A stretch of DNA of 64,000 nt from positions 233,501 through 297,500 of the forward strand of contig CANTFL010000204.1 in the NCBI GenBank assembly GCA_947650285.1, in the 5' to 3' direction. This DNA comes from Hyaloperonospora brassicae. Taxonomy: Eukaryota > Oomycota > Peronosporomycetes > Peronosporales > Peronosporaceae. The notes under the pieces were generated by a model, which did not search any database, had not been told where the DNA came from, and saw only the letters and a program-made list of their open reading frames with translations. The position numbers were made by a program, and so were the translations under genes. Each line of letters begins with the position of its first letter. Position 1 is the stretch's first letter. This document shows positions 23,927 through 34,295 of the stretch, in pieces.

Positions 23927-24330
23927 TTGTTGCAGATCAGGACAGACCATTCCAAGTGGTCTGAGACGACAGCGATTTTGCGATCGGCCGTGCCTTTATG
24001 GAATTTAATATCGATGGCGCGGAGCGCGTCATCTGCTGTCAACTCCGTCAGCTACAAGCGTATGATCGTAATTACCCAGTGGCTGACAAGAAACGCCTTG
24101 CCATGAAATATGCACGGCTAAGTTCCGTGTCTATCTCTTAGGAGATAGACCGTTCGTTGTGTGTAAGAACCATGCGTCACTACGCACGGCCGTAAACATT
24201 ACATACCTCTCGCAAATCATAGCGAGGTAGATATCTTAATCAGTTGAGCACAACTTCTCCGTCGAGTATAAGCTACGGCGACTCAATGTCGTCGCTGATA
24301 CGCTTTCGCGCCGACCCTAAATCGAGCCGG
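23927..24330 (+). pseudogene. Element 3 RNase H
   Basis: The frame DQDRPFQVV, stop, DDSDFAIGRAFMEFNIDG, ERVICCQLRQLQAYDRNYPV, KKRLAMKYA is a Gypsy RNase H. A TGA replaces the Cys before the catalytic Asp of the xDASxxAIG motif. The C-terminal part AKFRVYLLGDRPFVVCKNH remains readable at 24,119-24,172 and coincides with a 9-bp-arm hairpin. Ends with the LNVVADTLSRRP type motif near 24,280-24,318. Confidence 0.8.
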
Positions 24331-24436
24331 ACGCATTTCAACAGAAAAGATTACCCACTGTTGCGACACTTAGATTCAGTATCCTGTCGTCAACGACGTA
24401 CGGAAGGCCTAATAAGAAGATAAGGATCTTCTGCGC

Positions 24437-25330
24437 TTGATGGATCATCTGGTGAACCCAACTCGTAAATTATCAAATGATATATCGGCTCTGTACCGAT
24501 CATCATTGGATCAGTCCACAACACGCAACAGATTGCTGTACTATACAGTTGTTGCCGGCGACACTTCTCGTATCGTCTTTCCCGTTCATATCAATTTGCG
24601 CTTGCGCATCATGTATAAGTATTCCGGTGCCTTTACAGGTGGCCATAGTGGCTGAGAAAAGACTTACCTTACAGTAAGTCATGGCTTTTACTTTCCCCGC
24701 CAGTATCAATTGTTTGCGCAAGTACATTCATGTTTGCAAGGTTTGTCTAAGGACAAAAACTATTCCTTCGTCACGTGCACCCTTACAGGCCTCTGGCTGT
24801 CCCGGTAGAGTGCTGACAGTCCGTTTCCATAACCTTCGTCTTCGGTTTCCACAAAGACGACGACAAAAATAAAGGTTTTCTTGTGTTCGTTGCCCAATTC
24901 AGCAAGATGGTACATCTTGATGCATTGCCCGAGTCTATCACGGAGCAGAACTGTGCTCGTGTTTTTATCTACACGACATTTCAACTCGACTTATTGCCCC
25001 GTGAACGTCTGTCCGACCGCGACCGTCGGTTTACGTCGGGGTGCTGGCAATCCGTGTTCCGCTTGCTCGGAACGCGTTTGAAGATGTCAACATCTGAACA
25101 TCCCGATAAATATGGTCAGACGGAACGTGCAACCCCGTGGTCACAAAGAGATTCTTGAGAATACGTCCTCTTGTTCTCGATTGAAAGGAGCTTCCTACCA
25201 ATAGTAGAATTCGTCATTAATTGTTCAATGCATGCTTCAACCCAGCACACACTGTTCTTCGGGAACGGCTTACGCCAGCCACGTCTGCCCACCCCCTTCA
25301 AGTGTAACTTTTGTGTAAGAGGAGGGACTC
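24437..25330 (+). pseudogene. Element 3 integrase
   Basis: Zinc-domain region at 24,437-24,655 (SALYRSSLDQ, RNRLLYYTVVAGDTSRIV, GAFTGGHSG). The core at about 24,880-25,130 has FSKMVHLDALPESIT, RERLSDRDRRFTS, WQSVFRLLGTRLKMST and HPDKYGQTER. SDRD carries the second catalytic Asp and GQTER the Glu. A post-core part SFLPIVEFVINCSMHAST follows at 25,191. Stops and shifts make it inactive. Confidence 0.8.
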
Positions 25331-25339
25331 GCCCGAGCA

Positions 25340-26050
25340 AGAACCGTTCTAGATCTTGCTCATCATATGTCGACGCTTACGTCGTCACTTATGATGCCAA
25401 TGTCGATCAGGGCGACATCGAAAAGAAGCCCATCTCAATAATAGCAATGACGCTATTATTGAGTCAGATGATGATCACGATGCTGGATTTTTCAGCATCG
25501 ACAAAGGCTATTCCAGCGAAGATGATGAAAACCTCGCTGATGAAAGAATATCGAAAAAATACATATGCAGTACACACAATACGAACTGAACAAAATAATG
25601 TCGCGCGAGTAGAAGGATTTCTGCTGGATTAAAAATCAGTGGTCCGTTCTTGCAGGAATCCGTATCTCACGTTGTGGGCCGACAGAAACGGAACGCTGTC
25701 AAGAATAAAACAGCAATCGTTTTCTCATATATTGAGGACAATTTAGTTCAATTATATACTGTAAATATACCTAGACACGTAGTGGCTAATGTGGTCAGCA
25801 GTAAACTACTATCCAAGTACATCGATACTCTTTTGCGTGCTGCGGCGACAATGCAACGCACACACGATTGATCTTTCTTGTATGATGCGTACGCATCCTA
25901 CGTTGAACATAGGCCGCCTCCGACTGTACTGTCAGTACGAGCCCTCTTTCGACGATAAAGATATCCCCAAAGTTCAGAAATATCCATCATATTCTTGCAC
26001 TCGCGCTCCAGACGTTCAGTCTAATTGCTTAGTGAAGAGACCTCAGAACT
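25340..26050 (+). pseudogene. Element 3 post-integrase linker
   Basis: Asp-rich decayed linker followed by ESVSHVVGRQKRNAVKNK, LYTVNIPRHVVANVVSSKLL and RLRLYCQYEPSFDDK. These correspond to the GPF/Y-like region linking integrase and chromodomain in this lineage. Contains a 12-bp-arm perfect hairpin at 25,434-25,463. Confidence 0.55.
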
Positions 26051-26319
26051 TTAGTGAAATATCTTCCTGCGAGCTGTCGCCAGCTCGACTACAAGGGAAC
26101 GGAAATCCTGCTTTGACTGAAGATGTGTAAAGGCGTAATCGACATGATCGTTCGCAAGATAAGCCTTAAGATCCTTGCGGTTCGTCTGCACAGAATGGGT
26201 CAGAGCATCGCGTCTGTCCCTCTCGAAATCAAAATTCACGCGCTATTTAGCGATTACGCGACCCATCTCGTGTTGGTTGTAATTATGATACAAACGACTT
26301 GGAATAGGTTCTTACCCAC

Positions 26320-26530
26320 GTCCACATCCTTTAGTGGACTCATACGGTGGTCAAGTCTTCCTTGCGGAGCTTATTTCTAACCACCGTGACGATTCAGAAT
26401 CATGGACGACTAACCTCGTCCTCTCAGCTGATGGTGGATGTCCTGGGTGTCGCCGAGCAGTACGACGAGACACACACTTTGATGATGGACGGCCATCGTG
26501 TAACGTACGCCCGAAGCGTTCGTAAAGGAT
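26320..26530 (+). pseudogene. Element 3 chromodomain
   Basis: The frame DSYGGQVFLAELISNHRD is the start of a chromodomain. After a shift, SSQLMVDVLGVAEQYDETH is its end. The central YLVRWRGY-type strand is replaced by SWTTNLVLS. Presence of a chromodomain places element 3 among chromoviruses. Confidence 0.65.
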
Positions 26531-27004
26531 TGTGAAGTCTAAATATACTCGTACATCTCAAACAAGATGCGCGCCCTTTAATAAGGCTGCTTCGAGGGGC
26601 TCACCTCACTAGGGACGCGAACAGAGCCGTCAACGAACTCTAACAATTATCTCCCCACGAGTGGCATGGTAGTTGTGGTAAAGTATTTATTCAAATCTAT
26701 CAACTCACAGTATGAACGTACAAACATAACAATCTCCGAGTTAAGTCGGCGATGCGGGCTAGTACGTTACGATAAATACCTACGCGGTTTGCCCCTTCGG
26801 GTTCGGTTGTGGTTTTTGCTAACTGATTCCTTACAACCGATTATACAGAAGCCTGCCAGAGCCCAGCAATTTCTAACTTCTCTCTTCTTGTGACTCCACA
26901 CCCACGGGTGGAAGCCGACGCAGTACGCGCTCTTACAGGTCACCAGGCGCAGTTCACTCCCGACTAGAAGAATACAGTGTCCTTGGTTGAAGACCCTCCG
27001 GCTC

Positions 27005-27212
27005 GTCACTCGACGAGTCTTTGGACAATTCCGTCCATTACGTCACTGGCTAGCCCGTTCTTGAGTCTTAAAGCGGTACCGTCTATTGGGTAACTGGCTC
27101 GCCGTGCGACGAGACTCCAAAGCGGTTCCGTCTACTGGGTCACTGCTTGACGTGCGACGAGACCTAACACGGTCCCGTGACTGGTTCAACCGCTCGCCGT
27201 GCGACGAGACTG
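27005..27212. repeat. Tandem array of about 48 bp units
   Basis: Four diverged copies, each with a GCGGT(A/T)CCGTCTA(C/T)TGGGT part and a CTCGCCGTGCGACGAGAC part. Successive copies start about 49 and 47 bp apart (for example at 27,072, 27,121 and 27,168). Located 0.5 kb after the element 3 chromodomain, as in 3' untranslated repeats of some Gypsy elements. Confidence 0.75.
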
Positions 27213-27493
27213 ATCTTTCGCTAGTAGCGAGCGTTACCCAACCCGGGTGTTTTCTAAACTCTTGACGCTACCAGTCGATACCTCTACAAGCTATGCCTCT
27301 CGCGGTTCGACGGCAGGCATAATGTATCCCGCATAGGGACCGTGGTCGTACGCTATTCTTGGACTTAGAAAATTCTTCTTTGTATCGGGTATCTTCAATT
27401 CTCTCCCTAATTTAAAAGGACTCTTGACTGGTTCTCCTTCATCCCCCATATTCGTCCTATACTTATACCTAGTGGAATAGACTGGTCATCATC

Positions 27494-27990
27494 TTGCTTT
27501 CTCGTCGGGTCTTCCCAGGTCGATTCTTGGCTCGTCGAGTCCTTTCACGTCGTACCTTTCCCAGTCGAGCCTTGTATCGTCGAGTCTTGGCTCGTCAAGT
27601 TTTTCCTCGTCGAGTCTTCCCACGTCAAGTCTTGACTTGTCAATTATTCCCCGTCGAGTCTTGGCTCGTCGAGTCTTCCCACGTCAAGTCTTGACTTGTC
27701 AATTATTGCCCCGTCGAGTCTTGGCTCATCGAGTCTTTCCACGTCGAGTCTTGGCTCGTCAATTCTTTCCTCGTCGAATCTTGGCTCGTCGATTCTTGCA
27801 TTGTCGAGTCTTGGCTCGTCGAGTCTTGGCTCGTCAAGTCTTAGCTCGTCGAGTCTTGGCTTATCGAGACTTGTCTCGTCGAGTCTTGGAGCGTCGACAC
27901 TTGTCGAGTCTTAGCTCGTCGGACCTCGGATAGTCGAGTCTTTCCTCGTCGAGAGTTGGCTCGTTAAGTCTTTCCTCGTCTAGTCTTAAC
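27494..27990 (+). repeat. 15-bp minisatellite, unit CTTGGCTCGTCGAGT
   Basis: About 33 near-contiguous copies of a 15-bp unit, variable at the third to sixth positions (GGCT, CCAC, CCTC, GACT). Because 15 is a multiple of 3, several frames stay open and encode pentapeptide repeats (for example SSLGS or RRVLA). It also contains higher-order duplications, such as the 58-60 bp block at about 27,606-27,665 repeated at 27,666-27,725. No start, codon bias or signal supports translation. Confidence 0.85.
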
Positions 27991-28109
27991 TCGTTGATGT
28001 TGTAATATGCCGATTACGATGTGCTCCGGATTCCCTCATCAGGTTCTCCACTGCTACAATCAAGCCGAAAGTAGAGAATAACAACGTTCGTAAATTTCCT
28101 GTATCACGC

Positions 28110-28205
28110 TTGATTTGTCGACCCTTGAGTCGTTGACACTTGATTCGCCTACACTTGGGTCGTCGACAATTGGGTCGTCGACATCTAGCTTGCCGACCTC
28201 GAAAT
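28110..28205 (+). repeat. Second, diverged block of the 15-bp minisatellite
   Basis: Six to seven 15-bp units of the form ACACTTGGGTCGTCG, separated from the main array by about 120 bp of unrelated DNA. The shared CTTGxxTCGTCGA core shows common origin. Confidence 0.7.
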
Positions 28206-28387
28206 TACCGACCCCCGGTAATCCCACTTGCATAGATATTGCTTGACAGGAAATCTTTGTACATCACATACTCGTGCCTCTCGAATAATCGGTTCAATTT
28301 AAACCGATCACCGGTTGAAGACTTCTTCTACTTAAACTTATTGCAGGCTGCAACAAGATTTTTGGCCAAGCTTCATGGGCAACATTT

Positions 28388-29238
28388 TCAATGTTGCCGG
28401 GAAGAGTTCCTTCCCTGCATAAACAAAGCCTTTTTGATTGCGGTTGCCGTAGTATTATCGATGTCTGATAAAGACATCGATGTAAAACTCACATTCAACG
28501 CGAAAATCACCCGCATTAACATCAAGACAATGAAGCCTTGATGAATCGGGGAGTGGGATCCGACAACGCCTAGTGGTATAACCATACCACTTCTTCATAT
28601 TGCTTTGATAAGGCATCCATGGCTTGAATTTAGGAGCATAACGTAACATCTTACGATCCTGCTCCTCTTGCGCAGTGCCGACATAAAAATGGCGCTGTGA
28701 TCGCCGCAATCACCGGGATTATTACGGCTACGGTAAATAGGTGAAGAGTCATCGGTTTTATTTTGATGACTAACGCCCATATGTTTTGCACTCGCGTCAT
28801 ATTATTTGGTCCCGAGCAGTTCGATCTCCGCGACTAGTACTCCGACTCGTCGGGTAAGCGGAACATTGTGTGGCGCAAAGTTTTTTTGAGACTGCCACGA
28901 GGCGCAATAGTCGTCGATTCCTCACCCACAGTCTTACGTCCGGGCTTCGCGGGTGACTTCAAGTAGGACGATGGCTTAATCGCTCGAATAGAAAGCCTCT
29001 ATCTCGGGGTCGACGTCCATTGGACTACCACCCGAGCAGAAGCCGCGGATAAAGAAGCTGCTCGTTGATGACCACGTGCACCTGCAACATTGGATGTCGC
29101 AGGCTGCTTATTGGCAGCAGCAGTCGAAAAACGTCTAATGACGATTCCTGAGTTGCTTGTTTGCCGTGCAAACGCATCCGAGCAGATGCTCCAGAGGCGG
29201 CTTGGTTCGCGTAGCGCATTGACGGACTTGTTATTCAC
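28388..29238 (-). pseudogene. Minus-strand coding remnant downstream of element 3
   Basis: Broken minus frames look coding: a Ser/Ala-rich start (RFSTAAANKQPATSNVAG), GRKTVGEESTTIAPRGSLKK near 28,870-28,920, and HQNKTDDSSPIYRSRNNPGD near 28,720-28,780. Then comes MLRYAPKFKPWMPYQSN near 28,600. No family is recognised. Position and orientation (convergent with pol, after the chromodomain) resemble the antisense coiled-coil ORFs of elements 1 and 2, but no sequence similarity to them was seen. Confidence 0.35.
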
Positions 29239-29239
29239 T

Positions 29240-31137
29240 AAAAGTTGGAATGAATTGGGAAGAATTAAGAAGTGCTTCCTTTCTTACAGAGCGACCAAAC
29301 AATGGTCACTCTTTCATCATCCAATCGATTACTCACTGTAGTGGCTGATGATCAACGGGGGTGATGAAACGGGCTCACCCCGTTACATATAATTGATACG
29401 ACTCTATCCATTTTGGAATAATATCTATCTCGAAAATATTTAATCGACATTACTCGAGAAGAGGTAATGTTGGCGGCATGTTTCCCCCGAGGCTAGTATC
29501 CGCGGGTGCTCCACTTATATGTTGATGTCGACCCTACATCAACCAAATTAAATTCTAATTGCCACTGGTCGCGTGCAACGGGTGGCGAGCAAGAAACCCA
29601 TACAGGATATTTTAGTTTAATACAGTTAGATCAAGACGGAGATATTTTATTTAAAAAACTTAGCTATGGTAAATACAGTTGTATTTTTCCCAATTAATAA
29701 AGCTTTTTTGTTCTGTTTACTTCATTGCGATTCCTCACGCGACGAGTACGTGACGTCGGGAGTACGCAGCCTTGTGAATTATTTACGCAAGGTCTTACCA
29801 GTCATCTCTTAAGAGCTTGCCCCGTGACATTCGATATGGGTGCTTTACACCGGACATCTCCGTTTACATTTAATAAAAAGAGCTATATATACAGTTTATA
29901 TACACTGGCCTCTTTTCAAGCGAGTTTTGTTCCTCAACTTTTAACTTACTCGTTTATCCTCTGTCTTAAGGCTTCCGTCTTGAAGTATTTACATGGCGCC
30001 TTCGCTGCTCTTCTTCGGTTTGAGATTGCGCCTTAAACTTCCGCCTTGGACTTTCGCATGAGATATTGTGGTCACGATCTATACCAAATTTTGCGTCGTA
30101 TGCGTAGTCATAGAATGCGGATAATAATCTTACTGAATGATAGACTCTTTCACAACTCCGACTACAGCCGTTACAACACTGCTACCTGTTATCTGCTTAG
30201 GAAGATTGTAGAGTGAGACATAAGCCAGCTTTGGAACGGACTATGTTTTCGGGTCCGGGGGAAGTGATGCTACATCACCGAGTGTTTATCGCTAGCCTAC
30301 CTATATTGCTCGTTGATGCCGACTGGGTGTCTTTACTACCCATTTTTGGATGCTGCTCGTTCCGACCTACAAACTAGCGTTGATCTACTGCTTTATAACT
30401 CGGAGAAGCTTACTCATCCACTCTGCCATTTTCGATACGAAATGATGAGGTACCACGAGTTGGTTCATCATTGCCGGGTACCTTAGACTTATCCAGCTGT
30501 CTCGAGTTCGATCTCTGTCGGCTTCCTGGTTTGCCCACGGATTCAATGCTTCCGAACTGCTCCACTTACTTCAGATTTACTCTTCTTATGGATGTACTTG
30601 CTTTTTTCTCGGGTAAAAATAGTAACTTACCATTCCTCCTAAACGCCTTTGTAAACACATTACGATGGTGCGGTACGTTGTTAAATTAATAGAGTAATGA
30701 AAATTATATTCCGTTTGGCTGTGCGCAACGCTGCGAAAGCAGCTTATGTGGTACTTCGTCAGCGGATAGACGATTTGAGTCTCAAGGCTATCTACGTACA
30801 GTAGTTCTTCTTTTAGTTGCTATCGTTCTCATTTGTTGTCACCAGTCGTCAGAAAATATGAAGAACGCTAATGTGCACCCAACAAGTTGCTAAGTAGCGT
30901 TACCAATCAATTGCCTTATTTGTCACGCCATTGCGTCGGCCATCATCATGCTGTGGGTAATGTATCCTCTCAGTAGTAGACAATATGACAGCCAACAAAC
31001 AATTGTCTTCGCATCTAGAGCCAAGTGGCACGCGCATAGCCCATGCTGCTAGGTAGAGAAACTCTCCGGCTGCAATCCAAACACTAGACATTTCTTTGAC
31101 TGCGCAATCGACTTCGTTTGATGGCTTACGCGAGCAA
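29240..31137. other. Gene-poor transition from element 3 to the gene block
   Basis: AT-richer DNA with hairpins to about 30.5 kb (for example acattac/gtaatgt at 29,447-29,470, and AGGTACC...GGTACCT near 30,450-30,485). Open frames at 29,725-30,036 and 30,471-30,689 have no motif. Probably the 3' end of element 3 plus the 3' flank of the RAP1-like gene. Confidence 0.4.
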
Positions 31138-32892
31138 TCACCGCAAAAACTCAACTCGTTTCACGATGGCGTCCGTATCGCGGTGTGCACGCATCGAGGC
31201 GAAATCGCCACGAGTCACAGCAGCATCGACAGCAATACGGTTGACAACGTCCTCAGCCACCAAGTTCGTGACCAGGAGGTCATCTTCAGCAGACCACATG
31301 CCTGATGGCATTGTACCTTTCAGAAAACTTCTGGCCATATCGACGTCGCCACTACAATAGTAAATAGCGTGTATCACTGCCGGCATGTCTTGATGTGTGT
31401 CAAATTGCAGCTGGCAGATAATGTGATCGGCTTCCTCGTCTGTAGCGTGCTCCACTGTCTTTATTGTTCGCTGCGGCACACTGCAAAAGCCACTACTTTC
31501 TTCTCTCGCGACATCACTTGCTGACTCGTCAACGGCGTTCCACCGCGTAACCGCAGGTACAGTACTACTTGCTTGGCTTCCTGGCGAAGAAAGTGTCGAA
31601 CTAGGCTCAAATAGCCTCTGCAGCGTTCTCCTCTTTGTATGATCGTTGGCCAGCTCGGCCCAGGCACTTCGGAAGAAGACGCCATCATGTTCACGAGTCT
31701 CGCTTTCAACGTCGTTAGCGTTACTGGTGTCCGTGTCACAATCGGATGGACTTGGATGTTGGCTGACAGCGACCCCGATGCTTGTTGTTCCGCGCTTACG
31801 CTTTTGCTGCTTCTCGTCTGTACCCTGTTCTCTTTTTTCTGGGCCTCTCTGTGTAGCATGGGCCACCAAAGTGTCCACTGCCGGCGTGACAAGGCCAGAC
31901 TGACCTGGGATTGCGTCCGTCGGTGCTGGAAAAGTGATACCTCTGCATGTCGTCGGGACACTATCTCTTTGGATCCGCTGAGCAATTCCTAGTGGGGACT
32001 GGGGCTTCCTGATACGCGTCCTCTTGTCTCTTGCACTGCATTTCTCCTCCTTGATCGTCGGCGGTTGGGTCTCCCTAACCGGCATCTCAGGTGTCACAGC
32101 TCCGCTATGGCTACTTTCGGAGCTCAGAGGTTGCCTCGACGCTTGCGTCAACGTCGTGTGCTCTAGCGTCGGGACATCCTGCAGCGATGTTCCACGTGAG
32201 ATCGCGCGTGTTCGAGGCGACGCTTTCTCCTTCTCCAGTGCGCCTGCCGGTTTCTTCTCCAGCATCCTCGATCTTACCAACGCCTATAGACCAGCCACAA
32301 ATTTATCAGCCACGTGGCATGTGCACTGCCAGTATCAACAGCCGTCATGACGAGCACTTACCGCTGCTTTGGCCAAAATAAGCCGCTGCTCCGCGGGCGT
32401 CTTTCGCTGCAACTGCTTCCTAAAGTGCTCGTGCATGCTCGAAGCCGAGTGGGCCGTCACGTGCTCGTTCTCGGCGAGTCTCCACGCGCTCTCCGGAACA
32501 GGTTGCATGGCCTTCCAGTCCCTCGTTTTAACAAAGTGCAGCATCCTCGCGTCGTCTTCCACTGTATACTTGAGCCGACCATGTCGTGCGGGCTCCACGG
32601 ACGTCTCTCCTCTCTCCTTCTGGTCGCTGTTGTTCATTGCAAAGATTGTGCCCGAGTACGAGGGCAACTGCTGCAGCGCCTGAGACGCGACAGAGTCTTT
32701 GACAAAGTCTGTCGAAATCCACTCGGGATGACGCGCGTCCAGTGCGTCCAAGTCGACGAGTTGGACGGCGCTTGCAGTACTGGAAGAGACGGTGCCGCCC
32801 TCTTGCTCGATGAGCTGCCTGAGCTCGACCCTGTCGCTTGCCGCGAGCGTCTGGGAGAGGTAGAACCGCATGTGCTGGAACAGCGGCGCCAT
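31138..32892 (-). CDS. RAP1: RAP1-like telomeric protein (BRCT, Myb, RCT), two exons
   Basis: Exon 1 is 32,892-32,362 and exon 2 is 32,283-31,138. The 78-bp intron (GTAAGT...CTATAG) is in phase 0, giving 558 aa. Residues 3-83 form a BRCT domain (FQHMRFYLSQTL, IEQEGGTV, HPEWISTDFV). Residues 106-160 form the RAP1-type Myb (YTVEDDARMLHFV, W, then SSMHEHFRKQL). A long low-complexity middle follows. Residues from about 455 match the RAP1 C-terminal domain (AIYYCSGDVDMARSFLKG, WSAEDD, KRVEFLR). RAP1 binds TRF2 or telomeric DNA and regulates silencing. The start was chosen because the BRCT begins at once, though the frame stays open upstream to 33,489. The domain trio is diagnostic; function in this organism is inferred. 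Confidence 0.85.
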
Positions 32893-34295
32893 GATACTGT
32901 GGTGTGGGATACGCTGTGACCCGGTAGGCTGTTTCAGAGGGTGGGGGTTTCGACCAGTCAAAGGGCGTGTAAGTGAAGCCATGTGATGCAGAGTTGGACG
33001 CGCTCCAAGAGCTGCGTCGTTTCCAGTGGCTACAGCTATCGTCCGAGACGAACATGTGCGAGGAGAGAGTGATTCGTTCTCTGGAGAGAGAGAATATCGA
33101 TACGTAGATGTCATAGCAGACACGCCATGATGGGTCGACGCCTTATATCGCAAGGCACGATGACTCTTGGGATGGTTTGAGGAATACGCTGAGTTTGGTC
33201 CAGAAGGTTTGTAGTCAATAGGATAGCGCCGAGTTGAGAGCTCTCGCGTGGTAACACTGCGGTCGCGATCTGTAGTGGGGGGGGCAACACGCATCGACCT
33301 GCGTCCAACAACGGAGTCATGCACCACGCAATTCTCTCCTTTCAACAGATCTAGTATGATAAAAGGCAAGAACTGCACAGTGAACAACCTTCTCTGTTGG
33401 TGCGTGCCAGACCCGATTTGGTCTTCCGCAAGAGGCGATTCGATCGACTGCTGGCTTTCCAGAACTCGTGTGTGACCCACCCATCGCACTCATCCTGGTT
33501 TCCATAACCTGGTGGCAACTAAGGCGTCAACCCGACAATGCGTGTCCGCTGTAACATCTCCAGATTCTACAGCGTAGTCCCAGGCGCAGTGTAGTCCGAG
33601 GCGGGATATGGGAGAGACGGTCGGCAACAGCGAGCGGAGGCTTCACCTTAGCAACCGTTTGGCCCACTAGTCTTGATCTTTGCGAACGTTCGGATCATGT
33701 CTACTGACCTGACTTCGGCTGCTGCTTGACTTTGGCTGCTGCTTGACTTTGGCTCTGTACTGGCCGACTGCGAGTGCGATCACGTGGATGTAAATGTTTG
33801 ATAGCATACGACCATATGGCGACAAGCTACGCTTTTTGCAGCGATAGCGTCCGCAGTGACAGCTGGTTGAAAACGTTCCCTGCGATAGCCTCTTTTCATT
33901 CAACTTGCTTCCTGCATCTGCTGAACAGATCCACCTCATCCAGGGTCAACAGATACTGATCTTTCATGGACGACAACTCGAATGTGCTGCATTACGCGAT
34001 GCATTAGTCGGACTCCGAGTTGTTGTAGCCTACACAGCAGCCGAATGAGCATTAGCAAACTAAGGACAACAAACAGCTACTAGTCAAGGCGCAAGGCAGT
34101 GCTTCGAATTGCTGCGATGCAGCTATCATCTACGTGACAAATCGTGTAGTAGCTTCCAGCGCAAATTGCCAGCAAGCAAGACAACTGTGAAAAAACAAGA
34201 GACGGAACGTACTCAACTGTTGCACGCAAGAGACTAGATATTTAGTCTTGGTATCCACGCAGCAGTCGAGACAATTGCTTCGCGGCGGAAGAGCC
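32893..34295. other. Intergenic region upstream of the RAP1-like gene
   Basis: 1.4 kb between the RAP1-like start and the end of the C1/C2 membrane protein gene. The first 600 bp remain open in the RAP1 frame and could be 5' coding extension or leader. At 33,712-33,755 a 17-bp unit (GACTTTGGCTGCTGCTT) is repeated 2.5 times. No other gene was seen. Confidence 0.4.

Larger units (their letters stand above)
21417..30900 (+). mobile_element. Element 3: degenerate Gypsy chromovirus of a second lineage, hairpin-rich
   Basis: A plus-strand pol runs from about 22,979 (RT N-terminus) to about 26,530 (chromodomain). The lineage differs from elements 1 and 2: the RT has HVRELTSPHSSPTVCV and an intact YFDD box, and the integrase has GGH and GQTER motifs. 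Upstream (21.45-22.97 kb) should hold gag and protease but is too decayed to read. Downstream lie two tandem arrays and a minus-strand remnant. The whole 21.5-30.9 kb interval has a high density of short perfect inverted repeats, which end just before the RAP1-like gene. The outer boundaries are inferred from this composition; no LTRs were identified. Confidence 0.65.

Noticed and set aside
27494..27990. CRISPR array or pentapeptide-repeat protein gene
   Set aside because: The repeats are contiguous 15-bp units without spacers, the host is a eukaryote, and the encoded pentapeptides lack the A(D/N)LXX pattern, a start context and flanking coding sequence.
32314..32919. 201-residue plus-strand frame opposite RAP1 exon 1
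   Set aside because: It is antisense to BRCT/Myb coding sequence and has no motif of its own.
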